Shown: positions 10,199 through 20,220 of the stretch, in pieces
How the letters are laid out: each line of letters begins with the position of its first letter
How positions within the stretch are numbered: position 1 is the first letter of the stretch
Source: an uncultured Chlorobiaceae bacterium
GTDB lineage: Bacteria; Bacteroidota; Chlorobiia; Chlorobiales; Chlorobiaceae
Length of the DNA stretch: 64,000 nt
Direction of reading: 5' to 3'
NCBI GenBank assembly: GCA_903824045.1
Contig: CAIJVD010000023.1
Span: 62,001-126,000 of the forward strand
The notes under the pieces: generated by a model
Databases searched by the model: none
What the model was told of the DNA's origin: nothing
Seen by the model: the letters and a program-made list of their open reading frames with translations, nothing else
Position numbers and translations under genes: made by a program

Positions 10199-11548
10199 AT
10201 GGGAAGAACAGTTGCCGCTATAACGCTCGGCTGCAAGCTCAACTATGCTGAAACCTCCTCGATACTTGATGATCTGAGCCGGAAGGGGTGGCAGTTGTCA
10301 TCCTCCGAAGAGGGGGCCGATCTTCTCATCATTCACACCTGCGCGGTAACTAAACAGGCCGAACAGAAGTGCCGGCAGAGAATCAGGGGAATCATTCGCA
10401 AGAATCCCCAAAGCAGGATCGCCGTTATCGGATGTTATGCCCAGCTCGGCGCTGAAGCTCTTTCAGCCATAAAGGGCATCGACGGCATTCTCGGCAGCAA
10501 TGACAAGTTCGAGAGCGCCAACTATGATGCGATCCTCTCTGCCTCCGTTCCCCATCCCTATATAAAGGTCACACCCTCTGATACCCTGGAGGAGGTCTAT
10601 CCCGGATACTCCCTGAGCCCGGAGACCGGGTGCCACAGAACTCGCGCATTCCTGAAAGTACAGGATGGCTGCGATTACGGATGTGCTTACTGTACCATTC
10701 CGGCAATCAGGGGCCGTTCAAGATCGCTTCCGCTGGAGGGGATTGTGGAGCGCGCCCGTCAACTTGCTTCGAGCGGTTATAGCGAGATTGTGCTGACCGG
10801 TGTCAATACCGGCGATTACTCCGATGGCCGTAATGGCCTTTGCGACCTGCTGCGACGGCTTGAGGGTGTCGATGTCAACCGGATCCGTATCAGCTCGATA
10901 GAGCCTGATATTGTCGACAGCGAACTGATTTCACTGGTCGCCGGCTCCCGAAAGATTGTCCCTCATCTGCACATTCCGCTGCAGAGCGGCTCTGACGGCG
11001 TCTTGGGATCGATGCGCCGCCGATATGATACCTCGCTTTACCGCTCCCGGATACTTGACGCAGTCCAGCATATCGCCGACTGCTCTGTCGGCGCAGATGT
11101 CATGGTGGGCTATCCCGGTGAAACCGAAGAGGATTTTCTGGCAATGTGCCGCTTTATCGAGGAGCTGCCGCTCGCCTACCTCCATGTATTCAGCTGTTCC
11201 GTGCGGCCCGGCACCGTTCTTGCCGGACAGGTTGCCCGCAGGGAGCGCACCCCGGTTGCACCCTCGGAGATTGCCCGGCGCAGCAGGGAGTTGAGCGCAC
11301 TTGGCCGCAGGATGCAAGCCGCCTTCAACTCCCGCTACATCGGCAGGGAGGGGATGGTTCTTTTTGAGGAGCTCAATCCCGGAGAAGGGACGCATCAGCA
11401 GAGCGGCTATACGCGAAACTATCTCAGAGTGAGGGTGGATATTTCGGGCGCTGTTGGAGCGTTCGATCTTAGGGGGCGCGAGCTGCCAGTTGTGATGGAG
11501 AGCATGGGGGATGATTTGATATTAGAGGGGAGACTCTTATCTTGGTAG
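10199..11548 (+). CDS. mtaB: tRNA (t6A37) methylthiotransferase MtaB
   Basis: This radical-SAM methylthiotransferase converts t6A37 to ms2t6A in ANN-decoding tRNAs. The N-terminal domain holds three cluster cysteines (LGCKLNYAET, HTCAVT, IGCYAQ). The radical SAM motif CDYGCAYC is near residue 158, and a TRAM-like region ends the protein. The length of 449 residues and the GCKLNYAET motif (rather than GCQMN) favour MtaB over MiaB or RimO. The stop codon overlaps the left arm of an inverted repeat. Confidence 0.9.
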   Translation: MGRTVAAITLGCKLNYAETSSILDDLSRKGWQLSSSEEGADLLIIHTCAVTKQAEQKCRQRIRGIIRKNPQSRIAVIGCYAQLGAEALSAIKGIDGILGSNDKFESANYDAILSASVPHPYIKVTPSDTLEEVYPGYSLSPETGCHRTRAFLKVQDGCDYGCAYCTIPAIRGRSRSLPLEGIVERARQLASSGYSEIVLTGVNTGDYSDGRNGLCDLLRRLEGVDVNRIRISSIEPDIVDSELISLVAGSRKIVPHLHIPLQSGSDGVLGSMRRRYDTSLYRSRILDAVQHIADCSVGADVMVGYPGETEEDFLAMCRFIEELPLAYLHVFSCSVRPGTVLAGQVARRERTPVAPSEIARRSRELSALGRRMQAAFNSRYIGREGMVLFEELNPGEGTHQQSGYTRNYLRVRVDISGAVGAFDLRGRELPVVMESMGDDLILEGRLLSW

Positions 11549-11642
11549 CATCGATATACATCTGTTCCGTGATTCGATTGCATCGTTTCTCCGCTCCGGC
11601 CGCCTTGCACTCAAATCCCTCACTACGATGTATATCGGTGCT
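11547..11642. repeat. Long-armed inverted repeat after mtaB
   Basis: Arms of 16 bp (11547-11562 and 11627-11642, core CGATATACATC / GATGTATATCG) match at 15 of 16 positions and enclose 64 bp. The left arm starts in the mtaB stop codon. No T-tract follows, so a simple terminator is unlikely. It could be a remnant of a small non-autonomous element or a structured 3' UTR. Confidence 0.6.
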
Positions 11643-11691
11643 GGATAGCAATTCCTTTTAACCGCCACCTTCAACTTAATTCCGCCAATCC

Positions 11692-12225
11692 ATGCCTATC
11701 AAGTCGCGTATCCGCTCGATTCCCGATTATCCGAAAAAAGGGATTCTTTTTCGTGATATCACCACCCTGATCAAAGACCCTGTCGGATTCAGGCTTGTCA
11801 TTGACAATCTTACGCAGCACTATCTCCTTAATGGCGTTGATTTTGACGTTATTGTCGGCATCGAGGCACGAGGCTTTATTATCGGCGGAGCCCTCTCCTA
11901 CACGCTCGGAAAAGGGTTTGTTCCTGTCCGCAAACCGGGCAAGCTGCCGGCTGATGTCGTTTCGCAGGAGTATGAGCTTGAGTACGGAAGCGACAAGGTC
12001 GAGATTCACGTCGATGCGCTTCAGCCAGGCCAGAGGGTGCTGCTTGTTGACGATCTGCTTGCAACCGGCGGTACAGCTCTTGCTGCTGCAGCGCTCGTCG
12101 AGAAGGTCGGTGGCGTTGTCTCCGAGATGGCCTTTATTGTCAACCTGCCCGATCTCGGAGGGGAACGAAAGATTCTCGAAAAAGGATACAGCGTCTACTC
12201 CCTGACGGAATTTGAAGGGGAGTAG
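11692..12225 (+). CDS. apt: Adenine phosphoribosyltransferase
   Basis: Apt salvages adenine with PRPP to form AMP. The 177 residues include the adenine-recognition segment VGIEARGFIIGG and the PRPP-binding loop VLLVDDLLATGGT near residue 116. Length and motifs are standard. The antiporter-like gene starts 3 bp after the stop, so the two are probably co-transcribed. Confidence 0.95.
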   Translation: MPIKSRIRSIPDYPKKGILFRDITTLIKDPVGFRLVIDNLTQHYLLNGVDFDVIVGIEARGFIIGGALSYTLGKGFVPVRKPGKLPADVVSQEYELEYGSDKVEIHVDALQPGQRVLLVDDLLATGGTALAAAALVEKVGGVVSEMAFIVNLPDLGGERKILEKGYSVYSLTEFEGE

Positions 12226-12227
12226 GG

Positions 12228-13556
12228 ATGCCTCCGCTCTGGCTGGCGGCGCCTTTTGCGATTCTTCTTCTCCTGATTGCTACCGGACCGCTGCTCTACC
12301 GGCGGTTCTGGGAGCATCACTACCCGAAGTTCGCCCTCTTGCTCGGAGGTTTTGTCGCGGCATACTACTGCTTCGCCATGCCTCAGGGTCCATTGCGCCT
12401 CTTCCATGCGCTTGAAGAGTACATCTCCTTTATTGCGCTGATCGCGGCTCTCTTCACCGCCTCCGGGGGGATTCTGATCACTGTGGGGCGGCGTGGTTCC
12501 CCCCTCGTTAACGGCGCACTGCTTGCAACAGGGGCAGTTCTTGCCAACCTGATCGGGACGACCGGCGCATCAATGCTGCTTATCCGGCCTTATCTGCGAA
12601 TCAATGAGGGGCGGCTCAAGGCGTTTCACACGGTTTTTTTCATCTTCATTGTCAGCAATATCGGTGGCGCGCTGACCCCGATCGGTGATCCGCCGCTCTT
12701 TTTGGGATTTCTCAAGGGGGTTCCTTTTTTCTGGGTGCTCTCTGCATTATGGCGCCCCTGGCTGCTGGCAATATCGGCGCTTCTTCTGCTCTTCATGGCC
12801 TTCGACGCTTTTGTCGGGAAGGGGAGTCCGCTAACTGCGGAACCGGGGGGCGGAGTGCGCATTGTTGGCGCCCGAAGCTTTCTCTGGCTTCTGCTCATGA
12901 TTGGCGCACTCTTTGTTGATCCTGCGATTTTTCCCTGGATACCGAGTCTTCAAGAGATGCTGCATCTTCCCTTCGGGATCCGCGAACTCCTTTTGTTCAC
13001 TCTCGCGGCGGGCGCCTATACAAGTGCCGACAGGCAGGCGCTGAGGGAGAACGGATTTTGTTTTTCACCGATCAGGGAGGTTGCTACTCTTTTTCTGGGG
13101 ATCTTTGCTACCATGATTCCAGCACTTCAGCTCGCGGCCGCCTATGCCGCTTCGCATGCAGGGGATTTCAGCGTGACGAGGTTTTACTGGATGGCGGGGG
13201 TATTGTCGGGGGTGCTTGACAATGCGCCGACCTATCTGAGTGTTCTTTCCGGGGCAATGGGCAAGTTTGGTGTTGATATTGGGGCGGTCGGCGACATGAA
13301 GGCCTTTGCCTCAGGCATGCCCTCGCCAGTCAGGGGCGACGCGATGTCGGGTATCTATCTGATGGCAATCTCGGTTGCATCGGTTTTTTTCGGCGCCATG
13401 ACCTATATCGGCAACGCGCCAAACTTTATGGTTCGAAGCATCGCAGAAGAGGCTCATGCAGTGGTTCCCGGATTCATCGGGTATCTTTTCAAATACTCGA
13501 TCCCGGTGCTTCTCCCGCTCTTTGCGGCTGTCTGGTGGCTCTTTTTCAACTACTGA
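12228..13556 (+). CDS. Sodium:proton antiporter-like membrane protein (NhaD/ArsB superfamily)
   Basis: This 442-residue protein has about a dozen hydrophobic segments. It carries the ion-transporter superfamily sequence SNIGGALTPIGDPPLFLGFLKG near residue 145 and the matching second-half segment SGVLDNAPTYL near residue 325. These two half-repeats are typical of COG1055-type Na+/H+ antiporters. The inner membrane location is clear, while the substrate is inferred from the family. It follows apt with a 2-bp gap. Confidence 0.8.
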   Translation: MPPLWLAAPFAILLLLIATGPLLYRRFWEHHYPKFALLLGGFVAAYYCFAMPQGPLRLFHALEEYISFIALIAALFTASGGILITVGRRGSPLVNGALLATGAVLANLIGTTGASMLLIRPYLRINEGRLKAFHTVFFIFIVSNIGGALTPIGDPPLFLGFLKGVPFFWVLSALWRPWLLAISALLLLFMAFDAFVGKGSPLTAEPGGGVRIVGARSFLWLLLMIGALFVDPAIFPWIPSLQEMLHLPFGIRELLLFTLAAGAYTSADRQALRENGFCFSPIREVATLFLGIFATMIPALQLAAAYAASHAGDFSVTRFYWMAGVLSGVLDNAPTYLSVLSGAMGKFGVDIGAVGDMKAFASGMPSPVRGDAMSGIYLMAISVASVFFGAMTYIGNAPNFMVRSIAEEAHAVVPGFIGYLFKYSIPVLLPLFAAVWWLFFNY

Positions 13557-13579
13557 GAGCAACTGGCCAAGAGTTCCGC

Positions 13580-13888
13580 CTAAGCGCCAGTTGACTTAAG
13601 GCTTTCGCTCACCGCATGCTTGAACTCCTTGGAAATCTTGAAAGTCGGGACGTTTTTCGGATCCACAGTCACCTTCTCGCCGGTTCTGGGATTACGTGCC
13701 TGACGCAGATTTTTGTACCGGATGTTGAATGAGCCGAACCCTCTGATCTCAATACGCTTGCCGGCTTTCAGAGAATCAATAATGCTTTCAAACAGACAGT
13801 CAACCACTGATTCCGTTTCATTTTTTGTCATGCCGGTCCGGTGAGCGATCACATTGACCAAGTCAGCCTTTGTGGTTGTGTTTCCCAT
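13580..13888 (-). CDS. HU/IHF-family DNA-binding protein
   Basis: This small basic nucleoid protein bends DNA. Its 102 residues carry the family signature GFGSFNIRYKNLRQARNPRTG and the beta-arm with the RNP motif (ARNPRTGEKV). The N-terminus TKADLVNVIA is typical. Whether it forms homodimers (HU) or partners as IHF cannot be told. It converges with the antiporter gene across a 23-bp gap that contains a short CAACTGGC/GCCAGTTG inverted repeat. Confidence 0.93.
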   Translation of the reverse strand: MGNTTTKADLVNVIAHRTGMTKNETESVVDCLFESIIDSLKAGKRIEIRGFGSFNIRYKNLRQARNPRTGEKVTVDPKNVPTFKISKEFKHAVSESLKSTGA

Positions 13889-13924
13889 AGTGATAGTAGG
13901 TTATTGTTATGAGTGTGTATCTGC

Positions 13925-14290
13925 TTATTTAAACCACAATTGAAGAGCAACAATTCCCATAAAGAGCGCAAAAGCCTTTCGGAGAGTATCGTTTGAAAGC
14001 TGTATGGCTATCCTGGCTCCGAAAAAGGCTCCTGCAAAGAGCCCGATGGCGAGAACAAGACCTATCCAGATATGTTCGGTTGAGATTTTTCCTGAACGCA
14101 GGTACTCAACGACACCGAGAATCCCTACCGGAAGGAGCAGCGCCACCAGCGACGTTGCGCTTGCCGTCTGTTGCGACATGCCGAAGAGCAGAACCAGCGC
14201 AGGCACAATGATTACGCCACCTCCGACACCGAACATTCCCGCAAGAAGGCCTGCTGCCAATCCTATCAAAAGCAGGGTGAAAATCTGCAT
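13925..14290 (-). CDS. TauE/SafE-family membrane protein, half-size
   Basis: This 121-residue protein has four hydrophobic segments and the TauE/SafE signature GMFGVGGGVIIVPAL at residues ~18-32. The family normally has about 250 residues in two homologous halves. This is a single half, which must dimerise if it transports anything. Half-size members are a known variant. The start is ATG at 14290. A longer in-frame reading to 14374 would extend into ftsH coding sequence and lacks family support. The substrate is unknown (sulfite or organosulfonate in studied relatives). Confidence 0.8.
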   Translation of the reverse strand: MQIFTLLLIGLAAGLLAGMFGVGGGVIIVPALVLLFGMSQQTASATSLVALLLPVGILGVVEYLRSGKISTEHIWIGLVLAIGLFAGAFFGARIAIQLSNDTLRKAFALFMGIVALQLWFK

Positions 14291-14312
14291 CGGTGAACGT
14301 TTCGGTTGTAGA

Positions 14313-16277
14313 TCAGGATGCCGCCAGTCCGAGGATCTCCTTGATCTCTGTTGCATTGAGTGACTCTTTTTCAATCAGCTTGCCAGCAAGCCGATGCAGG
14401 AGTTCAATTTTCTCGTTCAGAATGCCCTTGGCATTATCCATGCACTCCACAATAATGTTGCGGACCTCAACATCTATCTGAAGCGCGGTCTCTTCACTGT
14501 ACTCGCGGATATGGGAGTAATCCTTTCCGAGGAAGACCTCCTTGTGGCTGTCGCCGTAGTTGATCGGACCGAGTTTTTCGCTCATCCCCCACTGGCGGAC
14601 CATTCTGCGTGCGATATCAGTCGCCTTTTCAATATCGTTTGCGGCACCAGTGCTGGTTTCGTCGAATACCAGCTCCTCGGCAACCCTGCCGCCAAGAGCG
14701 TAGGTAATCGTCGCCAAAAGGTACTCCTTGTTGTGAGTGTAACGGTCTTCAAGGGGGAGGTAGGCTGTAAGGCCGAGACTTCTTCCCCGAGGAATTATTG
14801 TGACCTTGTGGATGGGATCGGATCCTTTCGTATAGCTTGAGACAAGCACATGGCCCGCTTCGTGGTAGGCGGTCATTTTTTTCTGATCATCCGATATAAC
14901 CATGCTTTTGCGTTCCGGGCCCATCAGTATCTTGTCGCGGGCCTGTTCAAAATTCTCCGGCGTTATGAGCAGCTGTTCATTGCGGGCAGCAAGCAGGGCC
15001 GCTTCATTGACAAGGTTGGCGAGGTCCGCACCCGAAAAGCCCGGTGTGCTTTTTGCCAGAAGGGTAATTTCAACATGCTCGTCGAGCGGAGTGTTTCGTG
15101 TATGGATTTTCAGTATAGCCTCACGCCCCCGGATGTCGGGCTTGTCGATGGTGATCTGCCTATCGAAGCGCCCTGGACGCAGGAGAGCCGTATCGAGTAC
15201 ATCGGGACGGTTTGTGGCTGCAATCAAAATCACATTCTCGCTGGTCGTAAAGCCGTCCATCTCCACAAGAAGCTGATTGAGCGTCTGCTCCCGCTCGTCA
15301 TGTCCGCCTCCGAGTCCTGCGCCTCGGCTGCGCCCGACGGCATCGATCTCGTCAATAAAGACAATGCAGGGGGAGTTTTTCTTGGCCTGATCGAAGAGGT
15401 CGCGAACCCGCGCTGCGCCTACACCAACAAACATCTCGACGAAATCAGCACCAGATATCGAGAAAAAGGGAACCTTGGCCTCTCCGGCGATGGCTTTTGC
15501 CAGAAGGGTTTTTCCGGTTCCCGGAGGGCCGAGCAGAAGTACCCCTTTGGGTATCTTGCCGCCTATTTTCTGGAACTTTTCTGGATTGGTTAGAAATTCA
15601 ACAGTCTCCTGAAGCTCCTCGACCGCCTCATCCACTCCAGCCACATCCTTGAAGGTGATCTTGACCTCAAATTCGCTGACCATCTTTGCCCGGCTCTTGC
15701 CGAAGCTGAAAATACTCTTTGCCTGGGCGCCGTTCTGCCCGCCCATGCGCCGCATCATAAAGAAATAGAAGAGTCCGAAAATGATCCATGGGGCAACGAG
15801 CACCAGAATGGTGTTCAACCCGCCGCCGCCTTCCTCTACCCTGATTCTTATGCCCTTTCCGGCAAGAAGATCGGCCTGTTCCGCACTGAATGAGGGGATC
15901 CTGACCGAGAAACGGTCGCTTTGCAGTGCGGTGCGGTTGGCCAGCTGAAGCTGTGTCGGGCTTTTGAGTCTGGCGTTGAGAATAACCGACCGGTCCTCCA
16001 GTGTCTTTACCGTTACCTCCGTTACAAGCTCCCTGGAGAGGACGGCCTTATAGTCGTTGTAGGTGATTTCAGGGCTGTCGGCGTTGATGAAAAAACGCTG
16101 AAACATGAAGAGCATGAGTAGCGCAGCCATCATGAATACCAACAAACGGGGAAACCGCCCTTGGGGGGTGTCGCCTTTTTGCTGAAACCATCCGGAGTCA
16201 CGGTCATCCTCTTTGACCGGCCGGAAGCTGTTTCGGGAGGCGGGTTTTGCGGGTTTCTTGCCCGGATTTTCAGCCAT
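14313..16277 (-). CDS. ftsH: ATP-dependent zinc metalloprotease FtsH
   Basis: FtsH is a membrane-anchored AAA+ protease that degrades unassembled membrane proteins and regulators. The 654 residues show two N-terminal membrane segments (residues ~46-66 and ~155-178), Walker A GPPGTGKT, Walker [10 protein letters not shown], the second region of homology (TNRPDVLD...RPGRFDR), and the zinc site HEAGH near residue 470. It faces gltX across a 252-bp divergent region that contains a perfect AAATGTA/TACATTT inverted repeat. Confidence 0.97.
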   Translation of the reverse strand: MAENPGKKPAKPASRNSFRPVKEDDRDSGWFQQKGDTPQGRFPRLLVFMMAALLMLFMFQRFFINADSPEITYNDYKAVLSRELVTEVTVKTLEDRSVILNARLKSPTQLQLANRTALQSDRFSVRIPSFSAEQADLLAGKGIRIRVEEGGGGLNTILVLVAPWIIFGLFYFFMMRRMGGQNGAQAKSIFSFGKSRAKMVSEFEVKITFKDVAGVDEAVEELQETVEFLTNPEKFQKIGGKIPKGVLLLGPPGTGKTLLAKAIAGEAKVPFFSISGADFVEMFVGVGAARVRDLFDQAKKNSPCIVFIDEIDAVGRSRGAGLGGGHDEREQTLNQLLVEMDGFTTSENVILIAATNRPDVLDTALLRPGRFDRQITIDKPDIRGREAILKIHTRNTPLDEHVEITLLAKSTPGFSGADLANLVNEAALLAARNEQLLITPENFEQARDKILMGPERKSMVISDDQKKMTAYHEAGHVLVSSYTKGSDPIHKVTIIPRGRSLGLTAYLPLEDRYTHNKEYLLATITYALGGRVAEELVFDETSTGAANDIEKATDIARRMVRQWGMSEKLGPINYGDSHKEVFLGKDYSHIREYSEETALQIDVEVRNIIVECMDNAKGILNEKIELLHRLAGKLIEKESLNATEIKEILGLAAS

Positions 16278-16300
16278 AAAAAGTGCGGAGTGTTGATATT

Positions 16301-16320
16301 AAATGTAACTTACTACATTT
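16301..16320. promoter_or_regulatory. Inverted repeat in the ftsH upstream region (possible operator)
   Basis: AAATGTA and TACATTT form a 7-bp perfect inverted repeat with a 6-bp spacer, 24 bp upstream of the ftsH start. The position fits an operator or a 5' UTR hairpin, and no regulator can be assigned. The rest of the 16278-16529 gap holds no gene that I can see. Confidence 0.4.
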
Positions 16321-16529
16321 AAAGTAATTAAAAAGACAACTTCAATGGAAAACAAAAAGTTTATTTCTCTCTTCTTTCCATTCCAAGTTTCTCCGGCTTT
16401 TTATCGGTAAGCCAGGCACCCTCAGTGCAGTCATTTCAATCTTATCAGTGAAAATACAGCCGGTTTTTCTTAAATTCATTGCTCTCGAGTTAGTTCCTGC
16501 TCAATAATTTTAACAGTGCGGCGATCATT

Positions 16530-18038
16530 ATGACTGGTCAAAGGGTTAGAACAAGGTTTGCGCCTTCACCAACAGGATACTTGCATGTGGGAGGTCTGAG
16601 GACAGCTCTCTATAACTACCTGTTCGCGAAAAAGATGCATGGTGACTTCATCATCCGGATTGAAGATACCGATCAGAGCCGCAAAGTGGATGATGCGCAG
16701 AAAAACCTTATCAAGACCCTTGAGTGGTCCGGTATAATCGCCGATGAGAGCCCCGAGCATGGCGGTGAGTTTGGTCCCTATGTGCAGTCCGAGAGGCTCG
16801 ACACCTACGCCCGGTACTGCCGTCAGCTGCTTGAAGACAACCATGCTTACTACTGTTTCGCGACTTCTGAGGAGCTCGAGGAAAACCGGCAGCTTCAGCT
16901 GAAGCAGGGACTTCAGCCCAAATACAACAGGAAGTGGCTGCCCGAAGAGTTGGGCGGCTCGGTGCCGTCAAGTGAAATCCGAAAAAGGCTGGACGCTGGC
17001 GACCCCTATGTCGTCCGTATGAAGGTGCCCGACTATGTTTCCGTCTGGTTTGAGGATATTATTCGCGGACCTGTCGAGTTTGATTCGGCGACCATCGACG
17101 ACCAGGTGCTGATGAAGTCGGACGGCTTCCCTACATACCACTTTGCAAGCGTTGTCGACGATCATCTGATGGGTATCACACACATCATCAGGGGTGAGGA
17201 GTGGCTGCCCTCTATGCCCAAGCATCTTCTTCTTTATGAATTTTTCGGCTGGGAGGCTCCGAAGGTTGCGCATCTGCCACTTCTGCTCAATCCTGACCGC
17301 TCGAAGCTCAGCAAACGGCAGGGCGATGTCGCCGTTGAGGACTACATTCGCAAAGGATACAGCAACGACGCTATTGTGAATTTTGTGGCCATGCTCGGAT
17401 GGAACGAGGGCGAGGGCAGCGAGCAGGAGGTCTACAGCATGGACGAGCTTATCGAAAAGTTTTCGCTTGAGCGGGTCGGCAAGGCCGGTGCGGTGTTCAA
17501 TGTTGACAAGCTCAACTGGCTCGAAAAGCAGTATATCAAGAACCGTCCCGCAGAGAAGATTATTGCGCTCATCAAGCCTATTCTGCAGAGCGAGCTTGAG
17601 CAGCGTCCTTCACTGATGCCTCGCGATCTCATCACCAGTGACGAATACCTTGCCAAAGTCATCGAACTTATGAGGGAGCGGGTTGGATTCGAGCATGAAT
17701 TCATCTCTTTTTCTCCATACTTCTTTTTTGAGCCTGAATCCTATGACGAGGAGTCGGTCAAAAAACGCTGGATTTCGGAAACCAATGATCTTCTGCAGGA
17801 GTTTTGCGGAACACTTGAATCTCTTCCGGAGTTTACGGCCGAAGGCATTGAGGCGGCCCTCAAGGATTTTGTCGCACCCAAAGCGCTCAAGCCGGCAGTG
17901 ATGATCCACCCCCTGAGAATTCTTGCTTCCGGCGTCGGCTTCGGGCCGAGTCTCTATCATATGCTTGAGGTGCTTGGCCAAGAGGTTGTACTTCGCCGTA
18001 TCAGAAAAGGAATTGAAAAAGTCAAGTATCAGGCCTGA
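16530..18038 (+). CDS. gltX: Glutamate--tRNA ligase
   Basis: GltX charges tRNA-Glu (and possibly tRNA-Gln). It also supplies Glu-tRNA for 5-aminolevulinate synthesis by the C5 route used for bacteriochlorophyll in this group. The 502 residues show the HIGH-type motif [18 protein letters not shown] at the N-terminus and the KMSKS-type motif [10 protein letters not shown] near residue 255, with a class I anticodon-binding C-terminal half. The gene is followed by a terminator and tRNA-Phe. Confidence 0.96.
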   Translation: MTGQRVRTRFAPSPTGYLHVGGLRTALYNYLFAKKMHGDFIIRIEDTDQSRKVDDAQKNLIKTLEWSGIIADESPEHGGEFGPYVQSERLDTYARYCRQLLEDNHAYYCFATSEELEENRQLQLKQGLQPKYNRKWLPEELGGSVPSSEIRKRLDAGDPYVVRMKVPDYVSVWFEDIIRGPVEFDSATIDDQVLMKSDGFPTYHFASVVDDHLMGITHIIRGEEWLPSMPKHLLLYEFFGWEAPKVAHLPLLLNPDRSKLSKRQGDVAVEDYIRKGYSNDAIVNFVAMLGWNEGEGSEQEVYSMDELIEKFSLERVGKAGAVFNVDKLNWLEKQYIKNRPAEKIIALIKPILQSELEQRPSLMPRDLITSDEYLAKVIELMRERVGFEHEFISFSPYFFFEPESYDEESVKKRWISETNDLLQEFCGTLESLPEFTAEGIEAALKDFVAPKALKPAVMIHPLRILASGVGFGPSLYHMLEVLGQEVVLRRIRKGIEKVKYQA

Positions 18039-18053
18039 CAGAAGCGGGCATCC

Positions 18054-18090
18054 CGGGGCGACTCTCCGGGCGCCCCGAATTTTTTCTTTT
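18054..18090 (+). terminator. Rho-independent terminator of gltX
   Basis: The stem CGGGGCG / CGCCCCG with a 10-nt loop is followed by AATTTTTTCTTTT, 16 bp after the gltX stop codon. Confidence 0.8.
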
Positions 18091-18132
18091 GGAGGAAAAA
18101 TATTTATTTCTATATTTTGCCTCTCGTCGAAA

Positions 18133-18205
18133 GGACAGGTAGCTCAGTTGGTAGAGCAAAGGACTGAAAATCCTTGTGTCGGGGGTTCGATTCCCTCTCT
18201 GTCCA
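18133..18205 (+). tRNA. tRNA-Phe (GAA)
   Basis: This is a 73-nt cloverleaf. The acceptor stem is GGACAGG / TCTGTCC, the D-arm GCTC...GAGC, the anticodon stem-loop GGACT GAAAA TCC with anticodon GAA, and the T-arm GGGGG TTCGATT CCCTC. The discriminator is A and CCA is not encoded. It sits between gltX and crtC on the same strand. Confidence 0.95.
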
Positions 18206-18338
18206 CACCGTTTACAGCCAGTCACCATTATGCGGCCCCGTATAAAACTTGCATCCCCGCTTCTTTTTTCCGACCTTTCCTCGATACCCGATACCATAAC
18301 TTCATGCGTACCGGATTGAACATCACCGGCCCCCTGTC

Positions 18339-19514
18339 ATGAATATTACTACGGAATTCCTTCAGGAAGTCTGGCACGACATGCGTGAACCGGGTGCTTA
18401 CGAGTGGTGGTATTTCGATGCCGAGGATCCCTCCACCGGTCTCTCTTTTGTGTTTATCTGGTTCTCCGGCTTTCCATTTTCCCCCTACTACACCGATCAC
18501 TATGAGCAGTGGAAGTCGAACGGCTCCTCTCCATCCTGCGCAGCTCCGCTTCCTTCCGACTACTCCGGCTTCAGTTTTCAGCTCTATGAAAACGGCCTGG
18601 AGAGTATAAACTTTATCAAAGAGGGTCGGAACGGTCTCTTTGAGAGCAGCCGTTCCGAGGTAGGCGTCCGGTTTGAAAAAAACAGCTTCGCCTATGACCC
18701 TTTGACGGATGAGTACCGCATAACGATTGATTTCCCTTTTCCGGTCCGTCAGAAGGAGGTGAAGGCAGAGATCGTCTTCGCGTCAAAAAGAAGGATACGC
18801 TTCGAAAAAAAAGATGGCAACAATTCCGGTGCGGTTCCCCTGCACCAGTGGCTGCTGAGCGTTCCGAAAGCCGAGGTATCGGGCACGATTGAGATTCACG
18901 ATAGCGGTTCTGGAGCACTTCGAAGGATTCCCGTCAAGGCGACAGGGTACCATGATCACAATCTCGGCATGAAGCCGATGCAGGAGTATGTTTCCCGCTG
19001 GTATTGGGGAAGAGCATTTTCGGGACCCTACGACCTGATTTACTACGTCGTCTTTTTTCGCAATGACGCCTACAAGCCGCTATCCCTGCTTCTTTTGCAT
19101 GACAATGTTCGTGATTCGACCAGAGTCCTCGACGCCCTCTCTTTTAACGAAAAGAGCTATAGCCGGGGTCTTTTTGCCCCGCTTCACAGCAGGGAGCTCG
19201 AGTTGCACGCCGAGGATGTCAGTCTGAGGATTCATCATGACAGGGTGCTCGATTCCGGTCCCTTTTACCTCCGGTTCTCATCGGCAATGTCGATCAATGT
19301 CAACGGCCGGAAAATCGACGGCATCAGGGGAATCTCCGAATTTCTCAACCCGATTCGCCTGCAGTCATCCCTCTTGAGGCTTTTTACCCGAAGCAGGGTA
19401 TGGCGGGATGGAGAGAGCTCCATCATGTACCGAAGCTACAACAGCGTCAAGCACTCTTTCGATTGGATTACTAATCAAAAAAACATAACTTCACCACATC
19501 AAACATCCAGCTGA
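18339..19514 (+). CDS. crtC: Carotenoid 1,2-hydratase (CrtC type)
   Basis: CrtC-type hydratases add water across the terminal double bond of an acyclic carotenoid end. In green sulfur bacteria the product is hydroxychlorobactene, which is then glycosylated and acylated for the chlorosome envelope. The 391-residue protein has the AttH/CrtC double-lipocalin hallmark EWWYFDAEDP near residue 22, and YHDHNLG...WYWGRAFSG near residues 205-225. It directly precedes petC-petB, the arrangement I recall from Chlorobaculum tepidum. No strong ribosome-binding site precedes ATG 18339. Confidence 0.85.
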   Translation: MNITTEFLQEVWHDMREPGAYEWWYFDAEDPSTGLSFVFIWFSGFPFSPYYTDHYEQWKSNGSSPSCAAPLPSDYSGFSFQLYENGLESINFIKEGRNGLFESSRSEVGVRFEKNSFAYDPLTDEYRITIDFPFPVRQKEVKAEIVFASKRRIRFEKKDGNNSGAVPLHQWLLSVPKAEVSGTIEIHDSGSGALRRIPVKATGYHDHNLGMKPMQEYVSRWYWGRAFSGPYDLIYYVVFFRNDAYKPLSLLLLHDNVRDSTRVLDALSFNEKSYSRGLFAPLHSRELELHAEDVSLRIHHDRVLDSGPFYLRFSSAMSINVNGRKIDGIRGISEFLNPIRLQSSLLRLFTRSRVWRDGESSIMYRSYNSVKHSFDWITNQKNITSPHQTSS

Positions 19515-19639
19515 TTTTCGCATGAATTGTTCAGAGGCAGGATATAAATCAATTATACCCCACGGGTTATGCCAAACTGCAGGGCTGTGTTGGCTTTTTG
19601 ACATTTATAATAACACCTATAAAAAGGAGCGAGATCGTC

Positions 19640-20185
19640 ATGGCACAACAAGGTAATTTCAAGAGTCCATCCAGGATGGGCACTCTTGGAGAGGGCGCTC
19701 CGCTCTCTTCATCCGGTGCGGTATCTGCAGGTAAACCCCGAGATGAGGGACTGACGGGTGTTGATTTTGAGCGTCGCAGTTTTCTTGCAAAAGCTGTTGC
19801 CGGCGTCGGTGCCGTTGTTGCGGTCTCATCTCTTTATCCTGTAGTGAAATACCTTACCCCGCCGGTAAAGGTCGTTAAAAGCGTCAATGAACTTGTTGTC
19901 GGAAAAGCCTCTGAAGTACCGGCAAATACCGGCAAGATCTATCCTTTCAATGAAGACAAGGTTCTGGTTGTCAACAGCGGTGGCAAGCTGACGGCATGCT
20001 CGGCAGTCTGTACCCATCTTGGATGCCTTGTGCACTGGGACAGCAAGGGCAACGAGATTTCCTGCCCCTGCCACGGCGCAAAATACAAGCAGACCGGCGA
20101 AATCATCTCCGGCCCGCAGCCCAAACCGCTTAAGGTTTACAAGGCAAGGGTCGACGGAGATAATCTTGTCGTTTTCAAATCGTAA
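19640..20185 (+). CDS. petC: Rieske iron-sulfur protein of the cytochrome bc-type complex
   Basis: This [2Fe-2S] subunit oxidises menaquinol and passes electrons to periplasmic c-type cytochromes. The 181 residues have one N-terminal membrane anchor (residues ~50-72, AKAVAGVGAVVAVSSLYP). The cluster boxes are CTHLGC and CPCHG near residues 125-150. The start is ATG at 19640 with an AAGGAGCGAG ribosome-binding site. A longer in-frame reading to 19598 passes through that site and is unlikely. petB follows 35 bp downstream. Confidence 0.95.
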   Translation: MAQQGNFKSPSRMGTLGEGAPLSSSGAVSAGKPRDEGLTGVDFERRSFLAKAVAGVGAVVAVSSLYPVVKYLTPPVKVVKSVNELVVGKASEVPANTGKIYPFNEDKVLVVNSGGKLTACSAVCTHLGCLVHWDSKGNEISCPCHGAKYKQTGEIISGPQPKPLKVYKARVDGDNLVVFKS

Positions 20186-20220
20186 TTATTTAATCTTGAA
20201 AATCAACGGAGTCAGGAAAC

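Noticed and set aside
13562-13594. CAACTGGC/GCCAGTTG inverted repeat as a terminator
   Set aside because: It overlaps the end of the HU-type coding sequence, has a 17-nt loop and no T-run.
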